Source: an uncultured Oscillospiraceae bacterium (lineage in GTDB: Bacteria > Bacillota_A > Clostridia > Oscillospirales > Oscillospiraceae). From it: a DNA stretch of 8,465 nucleotides. This document shows positions 1 to 5,039 of this stretch, in pieces; within the stretch, counting starts at the first letter, position 1, and each line of letters opens with the position of its first letter. The translations under genes were made by a program, and so were the position numbers. Where the stretch lies: contig CAKTNU010000067.1 in assembly GCA_934589325.1 (NCBI GenBank), forward strand, positions 1 to 8,465, written 5' to 3'. Under the pieces are notes generated by a model. That model was not told where the DNA came from. It saw nothing but the letters and a program-made list of their open reading frames with translations, and made no database searches.

Positions 1-612
1 ACCTCGCTGTTCAACGGCGTGGGCATGGGTCTGTCCGTTCTCATCATCCTCACCTGCTGCAACGTCGTTATCTCCGCGATACGTAAGATCATCCCCGATG
101 AAATACGTCTGGCGATATTCGTTGTCGTCATTGCGGGCTTCGTCACGATAGTCGACCTGCTGCTTCAGGCATTCATCCCCGCACTGAGCGACGCGCTCGG
201 CGTGTTTATCCCGCTTATCGTCGTCAACTGCATCATCATCGGCCGCGCAGAGGCATTCTGTCAGAAGAATCCCATCGGCCCGTCCTTCTTTGACGGTATC
301 TTCCAGGGCCTTGGCTACACCTGCGTGCTGATAATTATGTGCATCGTGCGTGAGCTGCTCGGCAGCGGCACCTTCGGCGGCGGCCTTATTGACATTGCAA
401 ACGGCTTCCGTTTCACTCTCGACGGCACCGGTTCCGGCATCCAGATATTCAATCCCGAATTTGGCGCTACCATACTCGTCCTGCCCTTCGGCGGATTCCT
501 CACTCTGGGCGTCCTGATCGCAGTCATGCAGTACGCGCTCAAGAAGTCCGCAAAGAAAAAGCAGCTTGCAGAAGAAGCTGCCGCGGCAGAGAAAAAGGAG
601 GAGGATGAATAA
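1..612 (+). CDS. rnfE: RnfE, electron transport complex membrane subunit (5' partial)
   Basis: Integral membrane subunit of the Rnf complex, which couples electron flow from reduced ferredoxin to NAD+ with export of Na+ or H+ across the cytoplasmic membrane. The frame is open from base 1, so the true start (roughly 35 codons by comparison with the family) lies outside the window; the GTG at 19 is internal. Visible hallmarks are the GVGMG stretch, RKIIPDEIR, the hydrophobic IPLIVVNC segment and GRAEAF, all typical of RnfE/NqrD. Two family-conserved cysteines, in the CCNVVIS and VNC contexts, match those that bind an intramembrane iron-sulfur centre with the paired subunit. About five membrane segments remain, ending in a Lys/Glu/Ala-rich cytoplasmic tail of about 25 residues. 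The TAA stop overlaps the rnfA ATG by one base, so translation is probably coupled. Codons are strongly C-ending, as expected for a well-expressed gene. The identification is firm. Confidence 0.96.
   Translation, partial: TSLFNGVGMGLSVLIILTCCNVVISAIRKIIPDEIRLAIFVVVIAGFVTIVDLLLQAFIPALSDALGVFIPLIVVNCIIIGRAEAFCQKNPIGPSFFDGIFQGLGYTCVLIIMCIVRELLGSGTFGGGLIDIANGFRFTLDGTGSGIQIFNPEFGATILVLPFGGFLTLGVLIAVMQYALKKSAKKKQLAEEAAAAEKKEEDE
597..604 (+). promoter_or_regulatory. rnfA ribosome binding site inside rnfE
   Basis: GGAGGAGG lies 7 nt before the rnfA ATG and is read as part of the Glu-rich tail of RnfE. It supports the ATG at 612 and coupling across the TAATG junction. Confidence 0.85.
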
Positions 613-1196
613 TGTTTACTAAAATACTTTCCATCTCCCTCGGCGCGATCCTGATTAACAACTTCATTTTCTCGCAGTTCCTCGGCTGCTGCCCCTTCCT
701 CGGCTGTTCCAACAAGGTAGACACTGCCGTCGGCATGGGCCTTGCGGTCACCTTCGTTATGGGTCTGGCATCCGCTATCTGCTGGGTCGTTGACCAGTAC
801 ATACTCGTTCCCCTTGGCCTTGCGTTCCTGCAGACCCTCGCGTTCATTCTGATAATTGCGGCTCTGGTCCAGTTCGTCGAAATGTTCCTCAAAAAGTCTA
901 TACCCTCGCTGTACTCCGCACTGGGCATTTACCTGCCGCTTATCACTACCAACTGCGCCGTCCTCGGCGTCGTTCTGCTGAACGTCCAGAACAAGTACAA
1001 CTTCCTCGAATCCGTCGTCTACGGTATCACCGGCGGCCTCGGCTTCCTGCTTGCTATCGTCCTGTTTGCAAGCGTGCGTGAACGCGTCGAGTTTGCGGAG
1101 TATCCCGAGTGCTTCGAGGGATTCCCCATCTGCCTCGTTTCCGCGGCTCTTGTGGCGCTCGCCTTCATGGGCTTCAGCGGCATGAAGATATTCTGA
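612..1196 (+). CDS. rnfA: RnfA, electron transport complex membrane subunit
   Basis: Six-helix membrane subunit that pairs with RnfE to form the central part of the Rnf complex. The 194-residue length is normal for the family. Diagnostic segments are NNFIFSQFLGCCPFLG near residues 16-31 and LPLITTNCAVLG near 108-119. Cys26 and Cys115 are in the positions that bind the intramembrane [2Fe-2S] centre in Rnf/Nqr structures. RnfA and RnfE are homologous and sit in opposite topology, which fits the similar motifs seen in both proteins here. The start overlaps the rnfE stop by one base and has a strong ribosome binding site; rnfB starts 18 bp after the stop. This is a co-transcribed E-A-B segment in the usual rnfCDGEAB order of Clostridia. 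No defect was seen. Confidence 0.97.
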   Translation: MFTKILSISLGAILINNFIFSQFLGCCPFLGCSNKVDTAVGMGLAVTFVMGLASAICWVVDQYILVPLGLAFLQTLAFILIIAALVQFVEMFLKKSIPSLYSALGIYLPLITTNCAVLGVVLLNVQNKYNFLESVVYGITGGLGFLLAIVLFASVRERVEFAEYPECFEGFPICLVSAALVALAFMGFSGMKIF

Positions 1197-1214
1197 TAGG
1201 GAGGGCGTAAAGAT

Positions 1215-2012
1215 ATGAAATCTATTCTTCTCGCCATCTTGGTGCTGGGTGCGCTCGGTGCCGTGTTCGGTGCGCTGCTCGCCTATGCATCCAAGATATT
1301 CCATGTTGAAGTAGACCCCAAGCAGGAAGAAGTCCGCGCATGTCTCGCAGGTGCAAACTGCGGCGGCTGCGGCTATCCCGGCTGTGACGGTTATGCCGCT
1401 GCCGTTGCCAGAGGCGAAGCGCCTACAAATAAGTGCGTCGCCGGCGGTGCTGAGGCTGCAGCAAAGATCGCCGAGATAATGGGCGTTTCCGGCGGCGACG
1501 TCGAGAAAATGGTCGCTTTCGTGCCATGCTCCGGAACTGAGGGGCATGCCGAGCTGCGCTTCAACTATTCCGGTCCCGTCGATTGCCGCGCTGCGATGCT
1601 GTTCGGCGGCAAGAGCAACAAGACCTGCACCTTCGCCTGCATCGGTCTCGGCAACTGCACCCGCGCCTGCCAGTTTGATGCGATACATATTGTAGACGGA
1701 GTGGCAAAGGTCAACCGTGCCCGCTGTGTTGGCTGCGGAGCCTGCGCCGATGCCTGCCCCAAGAGCATCATCAAGCTCATACCCGAGAGCCAGAAGGTCA
1801 TGCCCGCCTGCGGCAACCATGACAAGGGCGCAAAGGTCATGAAGATGTGCGACTTTGGCTGTATCGGCTGCATGAAGTGCCAGCGTGAGTGCCCGGCCGA
1901 CGCTATTAAGGTCGTCGATAACCTCGCCGTTGTCGATACCGACAAGTGCGTACAGTGCGGCCACTGTGTAGACATCTGCCCGCGCCACATCATAAATTAC
2001 TTCGGCAAGTAA
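1215..2012 (+). CDS. rnfB: RnfB, iron-sulfur electron-input subunit of the Rnf complex
   Basis: Peripheral ferredoxin-accepting subunit, anchored by one N-terminal membrane helix (about residues 4-25). Next is the RnfB/Fe-S domain with Cys43, Cys49, Cys52, Cys57 and Cys74 in the CLAGANCGGCGYPGC context. Four ferredoxin-like cysteine groups follow: Cys138/142/148/152, Cys171/174/177/181, Cys212/216/219/222/226 and Cys245/248/251/255, the last ending in CP. At 265 residues it is longer than proteobacterial RnfB (about 190) and carries the extra clusters typical of clostridial RnfB. It takes electrons from reduced ferredoxin and passes them towards the membrane subunits. GGGAGGG lies 7-8 nt before the ATG. 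It is the last gene of the operon, followed by a terminator within 60 bp. Confidence 0.96.
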   Translation: MKSILLAILVLGALGAVFGALLAYASKIFHVEVDPKQEEVRACLAGANCGGCGYPGCDGYAAAVARGEAPTNKCVAGGAEAAAKIAEIMGVSGGDVEKMVAFVPCSGTEGHAELRFNYSGPVDCRAAMLFGGKSNKTCTFACIGLGNCTRACQFDAIHIVDGVAKVNRARCVGCGACADACPKSIIKLIPESQKVMPACGNHDKGAKVMKMCDFGCIGCMKCQRECPADAIKVVDNLAVVDTDKCVQCGHCVDICPRHIINYFGK

Positions 2013-2031
2013 TACTACTGTAATTCTTAAG

Positions 2032-2068
2032 AAAGTCGTCGATACTTATGTATCGGCGACTTTTTTCT
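2032..2068 (+). terminator. Rho-independent terminator of the rnf operon
   Basis: A 14-bp stem (2032-2045 with 2050-2063, one G-T pair) closes a TTAT loop. The descending arm runs straight into a T6 tract (2061-2066) and then CTT. The position, 20 bp after the rnfB stop, fits the end of the operon. Confidence 0.93.
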
Positions 2069-2096
2069 TGATTTTTATCCTGCTATGAGTTAAATT
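2068..2096 (+). promoter_or_regulatory. Possible promoter for the rubredoxin gene
   Basis: TTGATT (2068-2073) and TAAATT (2091-2096) are separated by 17 bp, each matching the sigma-A consensus at four of six positions. The -35 box touches the tail of the rnf terminator. The call is weak and rests mainly on correct spacing and on the need for transcription restart after the terminator. Confidence 0.35.
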
Positions 2097-2145
2097 AAGC
2101 GTGAGGTTGTGTAAAACGGAGTACTTAAAAAAAGGAAGGAAAAGT

Positions 2146-2280
2146 ATGAAGTATATCTGTGATCTTTGTGGCTGGGTCTATGACGAGGAGGAGACCGGCG
2201 TTAAATTCGAGGCTCTGCCAGATGATTTTGCCTGTGAGCTCTGCGGTGCGGGTAAGGACAGCTTTTCTCCGGTCGAGTGA
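2146..2280 (+). CDS. Rubredoxin (short-loop form, 44 aa)
   Basis: Small soluble iron protein with a single Fe(SCys)4 centre. It carries electrons in anaerobes, commonly to oxygen- or peroxide-scavenging enzymes such as rubrerythrin or flavodiiron proteins. Both knuckles are present: CDLCGW (Cys5, Cys8) and [11 protein letters not shown] (Cys30, Cys33), with the usual aromatic and acidic residues WVYD and LPDDF between them. Canonical rubredoxins have about 52-54 residues and 29 residues between the knuckles. Here there are 21, so the central loop is about eight residues shorter, as in the known 45-residue Desulfovibrio desulfuricans type. AGGAAGGA lies about 5 nt before the ATG. The gene stands alone between two terminators, directly downstream of rnf. 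The physiological partner is not visible in the window. Confidence 0.93.
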   Translation: MKYICDLCGWVYDEEETGVKFEALPDDFACELCGAGKDSFSPVE

Positions 2281-2295
2281 TTCCAGGCTGATATT

Positions 2296-2334
2296 GCCGC
2301 GGTGGTGCGATCTTGCACCGCCGCGGCTTTTATA
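2296..2334 (+). terminator. Rho-independent terminator after rubredoxin
   Basis: A GC-rich 13-bp stem (2296-2308 with 2315-2327, one wobble pair) with a 6-nt loop is followed by TTTTATATT. It begins 16 bp after the rubredoxin stop. Confidence 0.92.
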
Positions 2335-2363
2335 TTGCATAATGTGCTAAAATATGCTATGAT
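2335..2363 (+). promoter_or_regulatory. Probable promoter of the LCP-family gene
   Basis: TTGCAT (2335-2340), a 17-bp spacer and TATGAT (2358-2363) give a good -10 box (five of six) and a moderate -35 box (three of six). It starts right after the rubredoxin terminator and lies 34 bp before the gene start. Confidence 0.5.
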
Positions 2364-2383
2364 TCTGTCAGCTAAAACTCGAG

Positions 2384-2388
2384 AGGAG
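2384..2388 (+). promoter_or_regulatory. Ribosome binding site that sets a TTG start
   Basis: AGGAG ends 8 nt before TTG at 2397. The nearest in-frame ATG (2421) has no comparable site upstream, so TTG is the likely start. Confidence 0.7.
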
Positions 2389-2396
2389 CGAATATC

Positions 2397-3437
2397 TTGA
2401 GCGCAAAAAAGCGTCGTAAAATGCCCATTTGGGCAAAGCTGCTGATAATTCTGGCTGTGCTGTTTCTAATCATAATCATTGCCGCGGCCGTATTTATAAA
2501 CGCAAAGCTGAACCTTGTCGAATACGATAGGGCCGGGACGACAATCTCTCAGACCCAGCCGGCCACGGCGGATGATGAGGAAGAAGGGGAGCTTGTGGAT
2601 ATTTCCGGCCTTGAGCAGCGCAGTCCGTCCGCGCTGCCGCAGGGCGAGATCATACATGAGAAAGAGGTCATGAATATCCTCCTGCTCGGCACCGATGAGC
2701 GAACCTATGACTTCTCCGAAAATGCCCGCGCCGATGCTATACTGATACTCAGCCTCAATCTCAAGGACTATACAGCACGGCTCGTGAGTCTGGAGCGCGG
2801 TATGGGTGTACCGATCCTTGAGGGTATATACGAGGGGGAGTATGACTGGCTGACGCACTGTTTCCGCTACGGCGGTGCGGAGCTTATGCTGAAGGAAGTG
2901 CAGACCTGCTTTAATCTGGACGTCGACCGGTATATGCACGTCAATTTCACGGCGCTCAAGAAAATAGTCGATGCGCTTGGCGGTGTGGATCTGGCGATAA
3001 GTGACGCGGAGTATGCATACCTGACCGGCAGCATCACGGATCTCGGTGACGGAATGTATCACCTTGACGGAGAGGCTGCGCTGAGCTATTGCCGCCTGCG
3101 CGCCATTGACAGTGACTGGACGCGTATCAAGCGCCAACGCCGCACTATTCAGGCCTGTGCCGACGGCGTGAGAAACGCCGATATCGCGACGCTGAATGAG
3201 CTTGCCGACGCGATACTGCCCATGATACATACGAATTTCACGAAGATGGAGCTTCTCAAGCTCATGACCTATGTGCCGAATTTCCTTGGCGTGCAGTTTG
3301 AGCAAATGACAATACCGCAGGAGGGGACATACGGCGGTATGACCGGACTTCAGGGCCGCGGTCTGTTTGCCGTGGATTTTGAGACGAATACACGTATCCT
3401 TCATGAGTTCCTGTACGGCACGGACGACAATACGTAA
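2397..3437 (+). CDS. LytR-CpsA-Psr (LCP) family cell-envelope protein
   Basis: LCP proteins are membrane-anchored and act outside the membrane, transferring lipid-linked anionic polymers such as teichoic acid or capsule onto peptidoglycan. A Lys/Arg-rich start (KKRRK) precedes one membrane helix at about residues 12-34. An acidic linker (about 58-67) follows, then the LCP domain from about residue 92 (NILLLGTDERTYDF) to about 258. Conserved features are Arg111/Asp113 in NARADAIL, the DRYMHVNF and LGGVDL segments, and the Arg-rich SYCRLRAIDSDWTRIKRQRR block (Arg233, 235, 243, 246) that contacts the polyprenyl pyrophosphate in the family. The usual SxPRD motif reads SLERG here: the Arg (134) stays but the following Asp is Gly. 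The TTG start is supported by AGGAG 8 nt upstream. The gene is monocistronic, with a terminator before it and a convergent gene after it. Its TAA stop lies inside the first unit of an AT-rich repeat array. The actual polymer substrate is unknown. Confidence 0.88.
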   Translation: MSAKKRRKMPIWAKLLIILAVLFLIIIIAAAVFINAKLNLVEYDRAGTTISQTQPATADDEEEGELVDISGLEQRSPSALPQGEIIHEKEVMNILLLGTDERTYDFSENARADAILILSLNLKDYTARLVSLERGMGVPILEGIYEGEYDWLTHCFRYGGAELMLKEVQTCFNLDVDRYMHVNFTALKKIVDALGGVDLAISDAEYAYLTGSITDLGDGMYHLDGEAALSYCRLRAIDSDWTRIKRQRRTIQACADGVRNADIATLNELADAILPMIHTNFTKMELLKLMTYVPNFLGVQFEQMTIPQEGTYGGMTGLQGRGLFAVDFETNTRILHEFLYGTDDNT

Positions 3438-3481
3438 ACTATATTACGTTAATAATATTATGTATATATAATTATGTTAAC
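3430..3481 (+). repeat. AT-rich 14-bp tandem repeat, four units, at the 3' end of the LCP gene
   Basis: Units start at 3430 (ATACGTAAACTATA), 3444 (TTACGTTAATAATA), 3458 (TTATGTATATATAA) and 3472 (TTATGTTAAC, shortened), a strict 14-bp period. The first unit contains the TAA stop of the LCP gene. The consensus matches the arrays at 6177-6200 and 6721-6758, and each core is a palindrome of the TTACGTAA type. The function is unknown. Confidence 0.8.
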
Positions 3482-3508
3482 CCAAAAGCTAAACATCAGT
3501 CCATTATT

Positions 3509-3518
3509 ATACGTAAAC
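3509..3518 (+). repeat. Isolated half-unit of the AT-rich repeat
   Basis: ATACGTAAAC is identical to 3430-3439 and lies 79 bp after it. It may be a decayed remnant of a longer array. Confidence 0.45.
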
Positions 3519-3535
3519 GAATTTTAAGCCGATAC

Positions 3536-3606
3536 TGTTGGATAAATCCTGCAAAGTGCCGGCGATATATGATATCGTTCTAAAGGACGGTCCGGCTAAG
3601 CCAACA
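3536..3606 (+). ncRNA. Candidate structured RNA element in the convergent intergenic region
   Basis: Nested pairing is visible: an outer stem TGTTGG (3536-3541) with CCAACA (3601-3606), an inner stem GCCGG (3558-3562) with CCGGC (3592-3596), and an apical hairpin CGATAT-ATG-ATATCG (3563-3577) stacked on the inner stem. It lies between the LCP repeat array and the bidirectional terminator, so it could be part of the LCP 3' UTR. It does not match a riboswitch class that I recognise. Pairing by chance is possible, and the strand is not certain because stems also form on the complement. Confidence 0.3.
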
Positions 3607-3648
3607 AAAAAGACCGGCGTAGGAGTTACACTCCGACGCCGGTCTTTT
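3606..3648. terminator. Bidirectional Rho-independent terminator between LCP and DUF2974 genes
   Basis: A 15-bp stem (3612-3626 with 3630-3644, one A-G mismatch) has a 3-nt loop. On the minus strand it ends in T6 (A tract 3606-3611); on the + strand it ends in TTTT (3645-3648). It can serve both convergent genes. The last codons and the stop of the minus-strand gene lie in the hairpin itself. Confidence 0.9.
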
Positions 3649-4729
3649 CCTCTTCATATGTACCGCTCAGTCCGCTGACAGCACTCTGCATTAGAAGCCT
3701 CAGAGTTTTCAGCATCATCTTCCTGTCGTCCTCGGGCAGGGCGCCTGCTGCGCGTATTATCGCCCGCGTACTTCCAAACCAATTTGCCTTCAGTTCCGGA
3801 ACCGTGCGTGCCCCGGTACGCTGCATTGCCTCATACACGGTGTCGACAAGCACGGCGCGCTGCTCCATGCTCATCGCTGCCAGCCAGTCCTTGAGAGTGC
3901 GGTCGATAAAACGACTGCCGCGGGTCACGGTATCAAGGTATTTCAAGGTCTCACGCTCAACATCCCAGGTGTAAATATTGTGCTGTGTCAGTCCGCTCTC
4001 CTGACTGTGCACAACGGTGTATTGCTCTTCATGCCCCAACAGCATCCCAACGACCGATGATTGCGGTACGAATGTCCGTACACGCGGGCATATCGCATCA
4101 TAGCCCGGTGTGTCAAGTATCTTCTGGTCAAAGCCGGGGCCGTCGAAGTTATATATGAGCTCAACACGCTCCTGCACGGCGGGCGGACAGAACGCCCCCG
4201 CATAGACCGCCAGATTGCCGCCCTTGGAATGACCGCCGAGTATAAGTGGGGCGCGGGACTCTGCCGCGGCATGCTTGAGATATTTCACTGCCGTAAGCTG
4301 TGCCGGAACGGGGCAGATGAAGGCCATGTTGAAGTCCTCTTTCCAGCCTACCAGAGTTGTGTCTGTGCCGCGAAATGCGATGAAGCGCCGCCCGTCGGCC
4401 AGAATGTAGCACACGGCTGAAAACTGTGTTTGAGATTCAAAATCAATTTGGTTTACATAATTATATGCCCGTATTCCGCAGAACCGTTTGCTTGCGGAGG
4501 CTTCTGCCAGCAGTCGGATATCATCGGGACGGATAAGGCGCGATTCAATGTCCAGCTGTGCTTCAAGTGCGGCGTATAATTCAGGTAAGGTCATTGGTTC
4601 GCTGCCGAGAACGCCGTCGCACGGTAAATATGACAGGCGGCAGAGAACGAGTCCGTCCAGCTCATTGAAGGGCTGAAAATCAAAGTCGAGGTCTCCGCGC
4701 CAGAATATGTAATCGAATATATTCGCCAT
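3626..4729 (-). CDS. DUF2974 / Mbeg1-like alpha/beta-hydrolase (lipase-like)
   Basis: A 367-residue protein of a family common in Firmicutes that has a lipase-class fold but no settled substrate. It begins MANIFDYIFWRGDLDF and continues FNELDGLVLCRLSY, both typical of the family N-terminus. The strand-and-oxyanion region reads FIAFRGTD (about residues 116-123). The nucleophile elbow is GHSKGG with Ser168, followed by YNFDGPGF (193-200). His250 in QHNIYTW is a likely catalytic His. There is no signal peptide or membrane helix, so it is probably cytoplasmic. The start is set at ATG 4729 because AAGGAGC (4734-4740) lies just upstream; an in-frame ATG 16 codons earlier has no such site and would add residues unlike the family. 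It is a single-gene unit with a promoter at 4782-4810. Its last residues, TGVGV, and its stop are encoded in the terminator stem and loop. Confidence 0.85.
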   Translation of the reverse strand: MANIFDYIFWRGDLDFDFQPFNELDGLVLCRLSYLPCDGVLGSEPMTLPELYAALEAQLDIESRLIRPDDIRLLAEASASKRFCGIRAYNYVNQIDFESQTQFSAVCYILADGRRFIAFRGTDTTLVGWKEDFNMAFICPVPAQLTAVKYLKHAAAESRAPLILGGHSKGGNLAVYAGAFCPPAVQERVELIYNFDGPGFDQKILDTPGYDAICPRVRTFVPQSSVVGMLLGHEEQYTVVHSQESGLTQHNIYTWDVERETLKYLDTVTRGSRFIDRTLKDWLAAMSMEQRAVLVDTVYEAMQRTGARTVPELKANWFGSTRAIIRAAGALPEDDRKMMLKTLRLLMQSAVSGLSGTYEEEKTGVGV

Positions 4730-4733
4730 GTTC

Positions 4734-4740
4734 GCTCCTT
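4734..4740 (-). promoter_or_regulatory. Ribosome binding site of the DUF2974 gene
   Basis: On the minus strand AAGGAGC ends 4 nt before the ATG at 4729, choosing this start over the upstream ATG at 4777. Confidence 0.75.
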
Positions 4741-4781
4741 GAGTACTGTTGAATGTACAGTCGTAATGACGTATCAATACT

Positions 4782-4810
4782 ATTATAACATGATCCTCGC
4801 CGGATTTCTA
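4782..4810 (-). promoter_or_regulatory. Probable promoter of the DUF2974 gene
   Basis: On the minus strand, TAGAAA (4805-4810) is followed after 17 bp by a perfect TATAAT (4782-4787). The leader to the start codon is about 45 nt. Confidence 0.65.
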
Positions 4811-4978
4811 CGACTTCGGTAGGAAAAATGTCTGTAAAAAAATCCCTTCTGCCTCTAATCCGGGGCTCGGGGGGCAGACGCTGATCGATACAGGAATGTT
4901 ATTACGGCAAATGGCTATGCAGGGCATAGGTGGCGGAAGTGATATTGAGATCGATAAGCCCCAAGGAAAAAGCAGCCA
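4811..4978. other. Intergenic stretch without a convincing gene
   Basis: This is the core of the roughly 310 bp between the DUF2974 and thioesterase genes. The + frame from 4794 to 4982 is open but has no start codon before ATG 4896; from there only 28 codons remain, with poor ribosome binding sequence. An 18-codon frame from ATG 4828 is also present. Neither resembles a protein I know. A minus-strand hairpin with a T tract lies at 4836-4878. It may be a gene remnant or simply spacer. Confidence 0.4.
4836..4878 (-). terminator. Possible minus-strand terminator
   Basis: On the minus strand, a stem of TCTGCC (4878-4873) with GGCAGA (4853-4848), extendable with G-T pairs to nine, is followed by AGGGA and a T7 tract (4842-4836). 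The 5-nt gap before the T tract is wider than ideal. No minus-strand gene that it would end lies just upstream, so it may shield the DUF2974 promoter from antisense transcription. Confidence 0.35.
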
Positions 4979-5007
4979 TTGACTTATACGCTCTGCCGCA
5001 ATAAACT
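4979..5007 (+). promoter_or_regulatory. Probable promoter of the acyl-ACP thioesterase gene
   Basis: TTGACT (4979-4984, five of six) and TAAACT (5002-5007, four of six) are 17 bp apart. A perfect TATAAT at 5013-5018 is an alternative -10 box but lacks a recognisable -35. The ATG follows at 5040. Confidence 0.55.
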
Positions 5008-5028
5008 GTATTTATAATAAGCTGATGC

Positions 5029-5034
5029 GGAGGT
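5029..5034 (+). promoter_or_regulatory. Ribosome binding site that sets the thioesterase start
   Basis: GGAGGT ends 5 nt before ATG 5040. The in-frame ATG at 5025 overlaps this site and so cannot use it; the downstream ATG is preferred. Confidence 0.8.
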
Positions 5035-5039
5035 CACAT

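Noticed and set aside
315..1988. Minus-strand open frame of 557 codons opposite rnfE-rnfA-rnfB
   Set aside because: It lies wholly opposite three clearly conserved genes, has Ala/Gly/Asp-rich composition expected from mirrored C-ending codons, and no ribosome binding site or recognisable domain.
2125..2350. Overlapping frames on both strands around 2125-2350
   Set aside because: They overlap the rubredoxin gene and its terminator; the rubredoxin frame has both iron-binding knuckles and a strong ribosome binding site.
2466..3404. Minus-strand open frame of 312 codons opposite the LCP gene
   Set aside because: It is His/Arg/Ile-rich without motifs, while the opposite strand carries a well-conserved LCP domain.
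4828..4884. Eighteen-codon frame (MSVKKSLLPLIRG...) as a leader peptide
   Set aside because: It has only a 4-nt distance from AGG to ATG, overlaps another open frame, and has no linked gene directly after it.
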